Notes: a model not told the origin generated them from the letters alone. A stretch of 64,000 nt of DNA from Arabidopsis thaliana (GCF_000001735.4 NC_003075.7:15191001-15255000); one strand, 5' to 3'; positions 12,152-24,854 are shown, counted from the stretch's first letter. Numbers and translations are program-made.

Positions 12152-14661
12152 AATCGAGTTCTGGTCAGTAGAACAAGTGATTTGTAATTAAGTGATATCA
12201 TCGTCCTCTTTGTTAAATCCTGGACTACCGATGAACGCATGAGGACTTTACATGGAAGTTGAAAAGTTCGAAGATCATAGTTTAGGTTTCAATTCTAGAT
12301 CTTCCGATTAAGAAAAAAAAATGTAATTAAATAACGCATTATAATTTTCATATATTAGGGTTTTTCGGCCGTATGTATTTGGTGTGGTGTAATATATGTC
12401 ACGTTTTGGTTTATTGAGCGTTATTATTGGCATTTCCATGTGGGTGACTTTATAACGTATCAGCATATCTCACAGCTCTCTTGGTATGTACGTTTCTCTT
12501 TTTTCTTTTTCTTTTTCTGTTAGTGTTTATATGCATGTGGCTTACGTTGGGCAAGAAACGGGACAAAAAATGTGATGTTCACATCTATTCCGTGCATTAG
12601 TATCTGTCTTATTAAGTTTTGTTGTTATGTTATGTGTTAGGAACCAGTCGTCACGAGGCTATTTAAATCCTCCCTAAGACAATGTAGAAATATACCTACA
12701 CGGTTATTTTTCTGTGTAGTATGAAATCAAACTGTTTAGAACTCGTTTAGAGATGACAATTCAGATTATGATGTTAGCTAATTATATCCGAATCTAGTTC
12801 TGAAGCCCATGTTCGCCTAGATTAAAATTGTATCATTGTATGTTAACTAACTCTATTTTTCATATATATATTTTCAATTTTGGTTTAGATTAGGTAAACA
12901 AAAAGCTATTTCATGCTACAAACAAATACAATTTTAGTGATGAAAATTTTCGTAGTTAAAACTTTAGTTTCGTACGTAGCTAAATAGCTAAACGACAGTT
13001 GCTAAATAACTTACTCGTGACTATCCGTTGATACACAAATTTCATGGATAATAGCTACTGACCATTTAACAACGAGATAGCCAGAGATATATCATAGAGA
13101 TAGCCAATTAAACTGTTGGCAAAAGTACCATGGGCTGTCCTTAAGTGGGCCTAAATCTAATAAAATTATAAACTGTGGCCTGTTAGGCATGTGATATTTT
13201 TCTCTTTTTCTTCAAGCCTTTTTATAAAAATAAATGTCAAGAGATGATGAAGGCATTTGCACTTTTGAAGAATTGAAGTAGGAGCTCAAAGCGAAGGATT
13301 ACGATGATAGACATCTCTGTAATGATTTAACAAAACTCAAATACAACATCAAGTTTGGAAGATCACTGGACTGTTTTGTGTTTGATCATTTACTCACCTG
13401 TAATTCTTTTTTACTAATATATAACTTATAAGAAATCATAAACTATAATCTTTTTTTTTTTTGGGTTTAATGAGACTTTTTTCTGTCCTTTTTTTGAACA
13501 CCTGTGAATCATAGACTATAATCGAACTTCATCCCCTTTTTTTTTTTTTTGGGAAACTTAGAGAAGAACAAAACATTTGTGAGGCTGATGATTTGATGAG
13601 ACCGCAACGTTGGAGAACTTTGGAGTATATTAATAATATACATTTTCAATATTATCAGTATATGCATTTTCAACTAGGCCTTGCTTTATACACCGGAGAT
13701 TATAATTAATGAAAAGATGAATTACGTTAATGTCATTGCTTCTGGTTTGAGTTGGCAAACTCCACGTACCACGTACATATAATTATTATTGAGTAGTTGC
13801 TAATTAATTATACTTTTGTCTTGTTAAAACTAGTATTATAAATTGGTTAATGCCATAAAGCAAACGATAGACCAGACACATCTCTGATAATCCAGCGGTA
13901 CTTATTTGTCATGATTCTGTGATCCAATCAATTAATCGTATAGATTTAGCTATCGCGAATCGTGATTCCAACCTTTACATAAATTCTTTTTAAATTAGGG
14001 CAAATTGTGTTGGATCAAGCATAGTAATAACATAATACGTACTTATAAAATTGTTAACGTGCCGGTGTTGTTTGGAGAGAAAAACAAAGATTCTTAGCTC
14101 TCAGGCAATTAAAAAAACGAGTATCGAAAAATTCAGAATAGAAGTTGCTTAGTTAACGAGAAATTAAATGGTGCATCGAATATCTAATGGTTTAATCTGG
14201 ATATAGTAAAATTAGTACTCCACGATTAGTTAGCAGGCAAGTAGATGAATGTCATTAATTTGATGATCTGATTGAATTGCTTTCGAAAAAGGACAATAAT
14301 AATAATATCGACTGGTTAATTGGTTGTCATATTTTACCCAAAAAGGATCAACCATTGGATTTACGCCACGTCATTAATGTGAAAATACAAAAGTGGATCC
14401 GATGGATGCCGCGTGTCATCGTCGGTCACGACATACCCACGAAGCCATTTACCTCACGTTTAGTACCATCTATCTCTCTCTCTCTCGTCTTGGCACGCTG
14501 TTTCTTTTTTTCCTACTGGTTAAGAAATTTCTACGGTCCATGGTCAAAAACACACCTTCATAAATATACAGAGAGATCGTGAGAGAGCAGAGAGGAAACG
14601 TTTCTCTTGTTCGTTGGAATCTCCGTCCCTTTTTGTTGATCGACGGTGGTGAATCTTAGAC
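12152..14661. other. Intergenic spacer upstream of the coiled-coil gene
   Basis: AT-rich sequence with several T-runs near 13450-13550 and no coding frame of quality. The last 350 bp should be promoter and 5' leader of the next gene. A CCACGTCA word at about 14366-14373 follows ATTGG seven bases earlier, which loosely resembles ER-stress elements, and TCATCGTCGG follows near 14417. Spacing does not match ERSE exactly, so this is only suggestive. A CT-dinucleotide run lies at about 14472-14486. Confidence 0.5.
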
Positions 14662-17600
14662 ATGGCGGCTGCGAAGCTCGTCGCTTTGTTACTTCTTGCC
14701 TTGCTTTTCACCACCAGCGTCTTCGCCGATGCTGATGAGCCGGAGGTTTCTGAGGCTGCCGGATCCGATGGCTCTTCCAAGATCCACCTGGATCAGCTTA
14801 ATGCCAAGATCCGTGCCCTAGGTTAGTTACCGACTTGCATTGTTCAGACTCTTCCATCTGATCGAATGATTGCGAAGTTTTGATTTTTATTCGACTTTGA
14901 TTCGTATTTGAAATCGGAATCTGCAGAGTTCGCATGTTATTGGTCTGACGCTGATAGAATTACCGTTTCAGCTACTTGATGTGTTTCTCTGTTCTTATAG
15001 CATTGACTTAAATTAGTAGCTTTTGGATCGATTTCAGATATGAATCGTATTAACTTGTTCCCAATGTCGAATTGCTTGCTATGGTTTTGTGGAATTTGTG
15101 AAATGCCTAATCCGTTCTGATTCGAGCTTGTTATAGCTTGATTATTTGGTGAATGCAAATTTTGGGGTTTGAGCTTTATGTTTTGTTTTTGTTTTGTTTT
15201 GAAGAATCTCAAATCGATGAGAAAACCCGGGAAGTTCAGGGCAAAGACGAGGTAGTAGCAGAGAAGGAGAAACTACTCAAAGAAAGGGAAGACAAGATTG
15301 CTTCCTTGCAGACTGAAGTCTCATCACTACAGGTATGGATCTTATATGGTTTCAGTTTCATCTACTTTTTTTTGGAACTTGTGATAAAAAATTTCTAATC
15401 TTTTTGACATGTTTGGCTTAAATCTGATCTGTGTGTTTTCACTCATCTCCAGAAAAAGGGATCATCAGATTCTGCAAAACAGTTGGGAAAGGCTCAAGCA
15501 CGAGCTGATGAATTAGAGAAGCAGGTGAAATTTTTAAGTTCAAAAACTCAATCTATTTATATGGTTAGAATTTGCAAACGGTTATCTGATTTTTGCGATC
15601 CTACTACTGTCGTTTAGGTTGAGGTTCTCAAGAACTTCTTGGAGCAAAAAAACAAGGAGAAAGATTCCACTGAAGCTCGGACTAATGAAGCTGAGAAAAA
15701 ACTAAGGGAACTTAACTCGAGCCTTGACAAAGTATATTTGTTTACATCCCTCGTTTCATTTTTTGCATTACACCATTTCATTTGTTTTTTCTCTAAGGGA
15801 CATGGTAAATGCTTAGTTACGTTTTTTTTTATCTCAGCTTTAGCTAGACTTTGTTTAAGGTTGAGGTCAAAATATCTTCATGTTCTAAGCCTCGTCATTT
15901 ATGCTATGTTATTAGCATTGCAATTTCCGTTCTCAGCTATATTAGTTCTCATTAGGACAGCTCCTTGGATGATTTGATACTCGTGTTTGATCTTAATTCG
16001 ATCTTGAGTTGTATGAGAATTATATAGAACAGAGTTTCGTTATGCAGTCTTATTATACCATCAGAACTTTCCCTCCTTCTTACTATACCATCGACCATGC
16101 TTTTATGGTCCCTTTTATGGATATGTACTTTTGGTTGAACCAATTCTTATAGTAATGTCCTGAGACATTTAATTATAGTATCTGATGTCTTGCAGCTTCA
16201 GAAGACAAATGAAGAGCAGAAGAACAAAATAGGAAAACTTGAACGTGCTATTAAGATAGCTGAGGTACAGTAACCTCTTATTAAAGTAGATTTGCCTCAC
16301 ATATAGTTTTTTTCTAAATTTTAAATTTCAGGAAGAAATGTTGAGGACAAAGCTCGAAGCAACCACAAAGGCGAAGGAACTGCTAGAGGTATTAGTTTGA
16401 CACAGTTTTACATTTGGCTTTCTCTGATGCTATTATAGCATTAGATTTTCATTGTGTGGGAAATTAGCGGAGCCTGGAATCTGGAAGTCGGCAGAAAGCT
16501 AATGTCAATTGTTTTATTTACTCAGGCTCATGGTTCGTGGCTTCCCCCTTGGCTTGCTGTTCACTGGTTTAAATTTCAGGTAAGGTTTATGCTGGCCTTT
16601 TTACAGTTTTACAACATAGTAGTTATCCCCCCCAATTAACATAGGGAATTTCATGTACCTATAGACTTATACCGAGACACATTGGGAGGCCCATGGGAAA
16701 CCTGCTGTGGAGACAGTAATTCTAAAGGTACTGTTTAACTTTTGTCCTATACTCCTATTGAGATTTATGCCTCTAAACAGTATGAGAGCATCTGGCTAAT
16801 GAAGTTTACTTATTATTGAGTAGGTGACGGAAGCAAAAGCTCAAGCTGAAAAGTGGGCTGAACCACATGTCGAAAACGTTAAAACTGTAAGCATCTTATT
16901 GGCAATTTTTTTTGTAGTAAATTTCTTTGACATTAATGGAATGCCTGCATTTTTGGTGAATCACAAATCTCTAGAGTTATAATTGGCTCATATTACTATG
17001 TCTTATGACACTACTTGCAGAAATATATTCCAGCCATCAAGGAAACCGTTACTATACATGTTGAGCCACACTTCCGAACACTATCCATCAAAGCTAAAGA
17101 GGCTTACCATTCATCAAAGAGTGCTGTTTCCCCTCACATTGTCACGGTTCAAGAATTTGTAGACCCCTATTATCAGGTATAGTGTCTTTTTCAGTTTATT
17201 TTTTCACTGATAGGTTTGGTACACAATTAATCAACTAGTATTTACGGATGTAAACTTTATGCCTGTTACAATTTCCAGGAGGCCAAAAAGTTCAGCAAGC
17301 CATATGTCGACCAAGTGGCCACGACCACGAAACCACATGTTGATAAAATGAAGGTTGCCATGAAACCTTACACAACCAAGGTGATCATCGTCTATACAGA
17401 GTTCCTTGAATCCGCCACAACTTATCACAATCAGGTCTGAAACCAAAATCCTGCTAATGTATACTAAAAATAAATCTGAGTTATTCCACTTCTCGGACTC
17501 ATCAAAAAGTATGCTCGACTTGTAAAGCTAAAATCTGTGTTTGTCTGTGAAGGTCCAAGCCCATGTTGAACGAAAACTGAAAAGCCATGAGCTGACGGAG

Positions 17601-17950
17601 CCTTTTGCTACCAATGAGTTTGTTTGGTTTGCGGTATTTTGCCTTACTTTCTTCTAGAACGTATTCTGAGAATGCATCCTTTATTTGTTTCCTCTCTAAC
17701 TTCAAATCTAAAATCTATGCACTGCAGGCCTCTGCATTGTTGGTATTTCCCATCTTCGTTGCTTACAGAGTGCTCTCTTCTCTCTTCTGGCAAGTCTTTT
17801 AAGTAATCCATTTAGTCATTTTATGTAATATTCTTAATCATAAAAATATCTCATATTATTGTTTATCGCAGCACAAAGACAAAGAAACCTGTTAAACACC
17901 CTCATCACCATGGTCGTCGTAAGGCCAAAAGGGCTCACACTGACAAGTGA
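14662..17950 (+). CDS. Signal-peptide, coiled-coil, membrane-anchored protein (DNA-repair-ATPase/myosin-heavy-chain-like annotation)
   Basis: I could chain 14 exons in one frame: 14662-14821, 15205-15332, 15453-15524, 15618-15731, 16196-16264, 16332-16388, 16526-16579, 16665-16727, 16824-16886, 17021-17176, 17279-17434, 17553-17633, 17728-17789 and 17872-17950. The product starts with a strong signal peptide (hydrophobic residues about 5-22, cleavage near VFADADE). A Lys/Glu-rich coiled coil follows (about residues 45-210), then a conserved globular part with GSWLPPWLA and repeated EPHV/KPHV/KPYT motifs, a hydrophobic anchor ([20 protein letters not shown]) and a short basic tail ([17 protein letters not shown]). 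The 'myosin' or 'repair ATPase' names reflect only coiled-coil similarity. I infer an ER or secretory-membrane protein with a long lumenal coiled coil. The last intron has a GC donor. Corresponds from memory to AT4G31340. Confidence 0.85.
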
Positions 17951-18949
17951 TATTCATTGTTCCACGCTCTCAAAATAGTCGAGGTACACTCTCACGTTTA
18001 ACTTTTGCTTGACATTAGCCACACTAAGGAACATCTCCTCTCTTAAAAGCATTGTAGTTACGAGTTTTCTAGCTTCCAGCCTCAGAGGAAATCATGTAGT
18101 CTAGTTAGTGTGAAAATAAACAAATATGTAGTGTTAGTAACAGAACCATACTCAGATTATGGAATGTGGTTTTGAGTATCTGATGCCACATAACATTAGG
18201 TGCTTCATTGTCGTTTCTTAATCTGTTGCTTCTTAATCGCTCCAGGTCACGAGGTTAAAACGCCATTGTTGTTGGACTGTTCTAAAGTCAGCTAGCTCAC
18301 CGGACAGGTTGCTTGTTGAATGAAGGGAAAGTCTCGAGTTGGTGTCTGATGGGTTTTTAGAGGCTCGTTGTGCACAAGTGTTGACTTCTTTCCTTTATTA
18401 TTTTGTATTGTTTTGGACAATTTATTTCAGCATTTTTACACAGAAGATTAGACATTACTAGAGAAATTCTAGCAAAAGCTTGGTTGTATTTTAGTGTATT
18501 TTTCTATTTTACGTGGATATATATTGCGATATCTTTAATTTCATTCGAACTCTTTCTTTTGCAACTTATCTTTATGCTTAATTCATAATTTCTTATAATT
18601 CCATCAAACTCTAGAATTATTCTTTATTTTCCTCAAATTACTTTCTTACAAAATGAACTCTTGGTCTCTTTAAAAATTCACCAGAAAGTTTTAGCTAACC
18701 TTGAAAAACACAAAACGTGGAAGAGATAATTAAGAGAGATATTGGTACTAACAATTCATCTTAACTAGATACAGTAGTCGAGAGGCCAACAACAAGTCTT
18801 GGGACTCGATTTGAGTCAAGAAAGAAGCATGTATCTATCTTAAAGGCACTTTAACGTTTCTACTTCCACTTGATTTTCTTGTTTATAAACATCGCCACTT
18901 CCACTTCCTCTAACACCCCAAAGTCACAGCAACTTGGTGCAAAAATAAA
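17951..18949. other. 3' UTR and spacer before the nucleocapsid-like ORF
   Basis: Contains the 3' UTR of the coiled-coil gene, probably with a spliced UTR intron, since a GTACAC-type donor follows the stop. AT-rich sequence then leads to TTTATAAACA at about 18890, a TATA-like box some 60 bp before the next ORF. Nothing else is recognisable. Confidence 0.45.
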
Positions 18950-19735
18950 ATGGCGAACCCCAACGAGCAAGAAAAGGCAATGAGAACGAAGGTTAAATGG
19001 AAAAGATTCACTGAGATGGAAGTAGATATGATTATGCCAGATCCATCTCCAAACGGTAACATCTATCACTCCGCCTTTGAGATGAATGCCGCAAGAAATG
19101 GTTTAACTGTCCCACCAAAAGCAAGAGCTATCTTCGGTTACTTAGTGATCATGCTTTACAAGAATGTCAACGAATCAAACTTTAGAGAATTTTCTAACAA
19201 GCGTTTCAAAGCACTTCGTGCTGTCGCTCATGATATTTCAGATGGACATATCTCAGTGTTCAATGATGTGGAAGATGCTATCTGCTATCGAAACTCGTAT
19301 GGTCAGAACCATCAGATCCGTAAAGCTGTTCTGAGTGCTGTCCTCGGTAGCAAAAAGAATGACCACTGTTATTTCTCTAGTGTTAGTCTTAATGTTGCTA
19401 AATTCCTTTCTTGGACAGACATGGCAGGATATTATGTTGTCGAAGAAAATCTTGTTTATCCTGATTCCCCTGTTCTCAAAGCTCCTGAGTTAGCAACTGA
19501 AGTAAGCAATTGGAAAAAAGCAGATCAAGCAATCAAGGAAACTGACTCGCCTGAGTATTACAGGATCTTGCATGAGGATCCTGCGAGCTGCTCTATACTT
19601 AGAAGAGCAAACTTTCCGACGCTCATTGCTGTCGCAGAGAAGTTGAAGAATAGAGTGCTTGGTGGCAGCAACAAGGTAGTGAATGCAGAGATATCTGACA
19701 AAGTAGACTACTATTTTGATATGCATGTCAAGTAG
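18950..19735 (+). CDS. Intronless ORF, candidate endogenous viral nucleocapsid-like sequence
   Basis: A 261-codon uninterrupted ORF without introns. I do not recognise it as a cellular family. Its pattern (a GYLVIMLYKN helix, the block YYRILHEDP...NFPTLIAVAEKLK near residues 203-234, FLSWTDM near residue 155) resembles in my judgement the nucleocapsid proteins of plant negative-strand RNA viruses of the cytorhabdovirus/varicosavirus group, which are known to be endogenised in crucifer and solanaceous genomes. This is recognition of character, not an alignment. The frame ends at TAG (19733-19735), but the same frame continues with protein-like sequence for 30 more codons to a second TAG at 19826-19828, so the original protein was probably 292 aa and the amber codon is secondary. 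The start lies just 3' of a TATA-like box. A decayed inverted copy lies 0.3-1 kb downstream. Alternatives: a lineage-specific plant gene of unknown function. Confidence 0.45.
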   Translation: MANPNEQEKAMRTKVKWKRFTEMEVDMIMPDPSPNGNIYHSAFEMNAARNGLTVPPKARAIFGYLVIMLYKNVNESNFREFSNKRFKALRAVAHDISDGHISVFNDVEDAICYRNSYGQNHQIRKAVLSAVLGSKKNDHCYFSSVSLNVAKFLSWTDMAGYYVVEENLVYPDSPVLKAPELATEVSNWKKADQAIKETDSPEYYRILHEDPASCSILRRANFPTLIAVAEKLKNRVLGGSNKVVNAEISDKVDYYFDMHVK

Positions 19736-20149
19736 TACGCTTCTGGCCGAGTGTGCGAAGCCACCGAGCGTATTGTCGACTACTTTGAGGAAAATTCTGA
19801 GTCATTAGCGAAGCTTTTCTGTAGTTAGGGTCTGATTCTACATGGCGTCCTGTTTTTTTTTTGTTTTTTTTTTTCTTGTGCACCACATGTGTTTAATCAG
19901 ATATTTTAGTATGTTGCTTTGATTTTTATTTGCTGTCTTAAACTTCATTAAAAAAGAATTCAAGGAAGAGATTCAAAAACAGAAATACAAAGCATGACAG
20001 TTCAAAACAGAGCACAATTGCTCCGAATATGTAAAACATAGTTGAGACTAAGTAACAGTTAGCCCAAAGAATTTCTTCACTACACGTATTGTTTATGAAT
20101 TCTAAGATTTCTTAAACCTAAACAAACCTTTCTTGGGGGAAAAATAGTA

Positions 20150-20720
20150 TATTCTTCCATGTCTGTCCAAGAAAGAATATTGGCCACATATGAACAAATA
20201 TCACCAAAAGAATCTCCATCCTTGGTATGATTGAGAAAACCTTTCAGGACAGCTTTTCCGATCTCAGGGTTCTATACCATAGGTGGACCGTAAGTAGGTC
20301 GAGTGATCCTCATCATTGAACACTGACACATCTTCTCCTTTGATCGGAACATAACCAGCTGCATCAAAAAGTATTCTCATATGTTGATCAGAGCTGACTT
20401 CAGTGTCATTCTTGTAAAGCATGATCACTAAGTAACCGAAGAGGGCCACTGACTTTTTTGGTTCTACCACCTTTTGTGGGACGATTAAACCGTTTCTTGC
20501 GGCAGCTGACGGGAAACTTATCGTTCGCACCGTACGACCCATTGCACGAACAGCTTGTTGCAGAGCATCAGTTACTTCCGGCAGTAATAGGTCGCTCTCT
20601 GGTCCCTATCGGTCAGGTATTCATTCTTTGCACACTCAAGACTCAACTGAAACGCCGCATAACTGCGATTCGCCTCCGTTGCAGCAGACGCATCACCAAG
20701 AATCATATCTACTTACATGC
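20150..20720 (-). pseudogene. Decayed inverted second copy of the nucleocapsid-like ORF
   Basis: Translating the minus strand gives a relative of the ORF at 18950: both share AARNGL, VP.K, the identical decamer GYLVIMLYKN, SVFND, the R-TYG/YRNSYG region, KAVL and LSWTDM in the same order. Reading requires a one-base shift near 20264-20268 (after STYG) and another near 20574 (just before VTDALQQAVRAMGRT), and similarity stops shortly after LSWTDM near 20150. Sequence upstream to about 20720 is still protein-like (AAFQLSLECAKNEYLTDRDQ) and represents an N-terminal part missing from the intact ORF. The two copies face tail to tail. The pairing could be an inverted duplication after one insertion or two independent insertions; the divergence is large, favouring old duplication or separate events. 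Confidence 0.55.
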
Positions 20721-21524
20721 TCATACAGTCATACTTCAAATAAAAAGATTGAAATCGAAAGAGAACTACTTTTGTTTGTTGGCTTTAGAATTAAAAGATC
20801 TCTATAAATTTAGGGTTTCAGTGGAGACGTTTTATAAATACGGAGTAGAAGTTGGAACGTTGATTTGAGAGACGTGGCTCTTGGGCTAGGTACATGCATG
20901 GACTCGATCGGGTCCATGCTGACTTGTCTTTGCAGTTTCCTTCTAGTGAAAACGTCTTGCCGTTTATACATTCGGCGGGGTTAATGAAAACGGAGTGTTG
21001 TGTCTTGTGTGCGTGCGTAGTTCCCAAAATACGACATCGATTCTACTTTCTACTAGTTTTTAAAAGCTTTTGCAGTGCACATTTGTTAATACATAAAGGT
21101 AAAGAAAACTAAATTTTCATATATACTCATAAGCATTTAATTAAATTGGACATCCACAACAATCTAATTTGTTGTCTTTTATAGTGTATAGTTTTCTGAT
21201 TTTACAAATCTATCTCATCAAAGTCAATTCTTATTGCAAGAATCTCTCTTGCTTTATTTCTCATTAATTTTCTCTTTATTTATTTTTCCTTGGAAGTTGG
21301 AACCAAGTAATTATTAGTTGTTCAAGCCTCTCTAAAAAAAGATAAAAAAAATATGAGTTGTACAAAGGTTTTTTGCCAAATAATATAGTTGGTGGGATTA
21401 ATTACCAAAAGAAACAAAAAATTAATATGGGATTATGAGTTAAAAAAAAAATACTTGTTGAAAATTGAAAAAAGAGAAGTCCGTTCGTTCCTCATTTGGA
21501 GCTACAGTGACCGTTTCTAGTGCT

Positions 21525-21560
<36 letters not shown>

Positions 21561-22132
21561 CTGTGGATTTGTGGGAGAGTAGGGACATCAGAGGATTCTT
21601 CGATCTTCAGATTCTTACTCGACGAATCCTTAATCGCTCACCTGCAGTTGTTCTTATCCTCCGCTTATTCCGTCGAGTGCCGTGGCGGCCAATTTCGGCA
21701 ACTCTGCGCCACTGATGATTTTGATGGTTAGATCTTTTAATGTTCGTCCTCCTCCTTACTCTCCGAATCCATTTTCTGTGTTCTTTCCTTTCTGTTTCGT
21801 ATAAAATCATGTTTCATTGAGCTCGATTATGATTATATCTTGTCTACGGTCATTTTGACGACGACGACAGTGATGATCTTTGCCACGCGCATCGAAAATT
21901 GAATTTTGTTTTCCCCATTTTAGGAATTGAGTCATTTGGATGTGGTTCAAATGATATTTGGTGGTTCTGTTTTTGAATCTCGTATTCTCTTGGAATATCT
22001 GTATACAAGGTCTCACTGGTTAATGTTTCTTCTCTTACTTCTGTTCAGTGATTCTAAAGAGTGAGATGTTAAAGCAGACTATAAGATGGATTTGATACTT
22101 CATCCAGTAGTAGCTTAAGAAATATTGCGGTT
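20721..22132. other. Spacer and 5' leader of the glycosyltransferase gene
   Basis: AT-rich spacer to about 21450, then a leader with an AG microsatellite (21528-21557) and GC-richer sequence. A GTTAGATC-type donor near 21727 and acceptor TTCAG near 22048 suggest a 5' UTR intron of the next gene. Short upstream frames are present but none looks conserved. Confidence 0.45.
21528..21557 (+). repeat. (AG)15 microsatellite in 5' leader
   Basis: Fifteen uninterrupted AG dinucleotides lie in the presumed 5' UTR of the glycosyltransferase gene. GA/CT runs are common near plant transcription starts and can bind BPC-type GAGA factors; length is likely polymorphic. Confidence 0.9.
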
Positions 22133-24651
22133 ATGTCAGAGTCTCGTCAAAGGCCTCCTTTTAAGGGCCCGAGATGGATTATCACTTTGGTTGTTCTGGT
22201 TACGGTTGTTGTCATTACCGCATTCATATATCCTCCGCGGAATTCTGTGGCTTGCTATATGTTTTCTGGTCCTGGATGTCCTTTATACCAGCAGTTTTTG
22301 TTTGTACCTACTCGGGAATTGACTGACTCTGAAGCTGCTGCTCAAGTTGTCATGAATGAAATCATGAACCTACCTCAATCTAAGACAGCAAATCCCAAGT
22401 TAGCTTTCATGTTCTTAACTCCAGGGACGCTGCCTTTTGAGCCTCTCTGGGAAATGTTTTTCCGTGTAAGGATTTCTCATTACAATGTCCTTTAATCAGT
22501 TGGAGTTTCTTAGAGATGTGACTTTTTTGTCAAATGTATTTCTTGACGAAATAGTGATGGTTCCTTTTTGTTGATTCAGGGTCATGAGAACAAATTTTCA
22601 GTTTATGTGCATGCCTCAAAGAAAAGTCCTGTACATACAAGCAGCTATTTTGTTGGTCGAGATATTCACAGTCACAAGGTAAATGAGTTTGGTTACACCA
22701 TTCAGTCGGTTTTATGCAGAAATTTTGATTAGTAGTCATTCCTACATGTAGCTTTATTATGTTAATCTTGTGAAGGTTGCTTGGGGTCAGATATCAATGG
22801 TTGATGCAGAAAGAAGGCTATTAGCTCATGCTCTCGTTGATCCTGATAATCAACACTTTATATTGCTGTCAGATAGGTGATTGAATCATTGTTACTTTCA
22901 TATTAAATATCTTAAGGTCTTGATGTAATACCGAACTATCCTACGCTTACCATCTTCCTCCTTGTTATTTGGCAGTTGTGTACCGCTATTCGACTTTAAC
23001 TATATCTATAACCACTTGATCTTCGCGAATCTCAGCTTCATTGATTGGTACGTTGTATGATTGTGCCTACAATTTACTCATGCGGTTGAACCTCTTTTAT
23101 GTCTCACTGTCATCCTATCTTCTCTGTTATTAACTATTAAGTATCTTCATCTTGCATTTTTCCAGTTTTGAGGATCCTGGACCACATGGATCTGGTAGGT
23201 ATTCACAACATATGCTGCCTGAGGTTGAAAAGAAGGATTTTCGGAAGGGCTCACAGGTATGCGTTAATGCGTTATGTGATAAGATATCATATTTTCCCCT
23301 TTCTTCTTCCTGCAAAATGTTTATATTAGAAGTTTGTAGGAGGGATTTACAGTTCAGAAAAAAACAATGGTCAATGTTATTATTGTATTCATCGATGTTA
23401 CCTTTCGTCTCTCCCTGCTATCTAAATCATCCCTCACTTTGCTTCTCATTCCTGATAATGATGGCTGAATTTCTTTTCCCGTTAGTTCTATATAACCTTG
23501 ACATGTTCCCGTGCGTCTTTATAATCATCTTTTTCAGTGGTTTTCAATGAAGAGGAGACATGCTATAGTCGTCATGGCGGACAGCCTTTACTACACAAAA
23601 TTCAAGCTTTACTGTAGGGTAAGTAAGCCTTAAATTTCATGTGTTCTCATATTCACATGATATTTGTTTATAACCAGCCAGACCATATCTTGTCGTATGT
23701 CCTAATATTCTATCTCGTGACACTTTTTGCTGCATATCTCCCATAATATTTGTGCTCTGCATATTTGGTGATCAACTAAGTCATCTAGTCAAGTTAGCAA
23801 GTGGATGCCCATTGAGATTGTAGCTTATTACAAAGTGGTTATGCTGTGTGATGTTCAAACAAAACTCATGTGTTTTCCTTTCTTATCGCATAGACACGAT
23901 ATGTTGGAATACTGAGACATCAGACATGTTTTGATGTCATGGAATTTCACTATTGATCTCTAATCGTTAGCATTTGTATACTAAGCAGAATTTTCCTTAT
24001 CGGCTTATACTAATTTTTCCACAGCCAAATATGGAAGGACGCAACTGCTATGCGGACGAGCATTATTTTCCAACTCTTTTCAATGTCAGTTGTACTGCTT
24101 GCTTGCGTCTTCCTTTTATTACCCTTAAGCCTTAAAGTACTCATTTTCCTCTAACTTCATCATAATCTCTCCGCTCATGATCTCTTTCTTTCAGATGATT
24201 GATCCAGATGGAATAGCAAACTGGTCGGTCACACATGTAGATTGGTCCGAGGGCAAATGGCATCCGAAGCTGTACAATGCAAGAGACATCACTCCTTACC
24301 TCATCAGGAAAATCAAGGTTCCTCTTGTTCTTCTCTTTCTCAATGCTCAGTTAGATTTTTCTTTTCTGCGATCTTATTTTGTGGTTTTAATCTGATTTGC
24401 AGTCCATCCAACTTGCTTACCATGTCACAAGCGATTTAAAGGTAAAACACCCGAGCTTTCTTCTCATTATCATGGTTCTTGGAATTTCTGTTACTGATCC
24501 ATAACCATCCTCTATGCAGAAAGTGACGACAGTAAAGCCGTGTCTATGGAAAGGAGAGCAACGTCCATGTTACCTATTTGCTCGGAAGTTTAATCCTGAA
24601 ACTCTAGACCGATTGATGTATCTCTTCCCTAACTACACCTCGCTGGTTTGA
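22133..24651 (+). CDS. Core-2/I-branching beta-1,6-N-acetylglucosaminyltransferase family protein (GT14/DUF266-like)
   Basis: Ten exons: 22133-22465, 22580-22678, 22776-22876, 22976-23047, 23166-23256, 23538-23618, 24025-24084, 24195-24317, 24403-24441 and 24520-24651. Together they encode about 376 aa. A short cytosolic N-terminus precedes one membrane span (about residues 16-36, WIITLVVLVTVVVITAFIY), which makes it a type II Golgi protein. Family blocks are clear: AFMFLTPGTLPFEPLW, KFSVYVHAS, WGQISMVDAERRLLAHAL, HFILLSDSCVPLFDF, DPGPHGSGRY, WFSMKRRHA and ADEHYFPT. These match the plant branch related to animal Core-2 GlcNAc transferases. The plant acceptor is unknown; cell-wall glycan or arabinogalactan modification is an inference. 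Corresponds from memory to AT4G31350. Its 3' side abuts block L about 200 bp after the stop. Confidence 0.9.
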
Positions 24652-24854
24652 AAGGCTTATCGGATTCTCGATTGTCCGGTTTGTTCTTTGTTAAGCTCTT
24701 ACCAAAGCATACACCTTGTGTGATAATTATTAGGACCATTCATATTGCTGTGATTCAAAGTTGGGTTTGAGCCTGGCACAGACAAGAACAAGAACTGCTC
24801 TGGTGTTTTTTTGGTTTATGGTTAACAAAACATTAGCGTGCTAGCATGCGAGGT

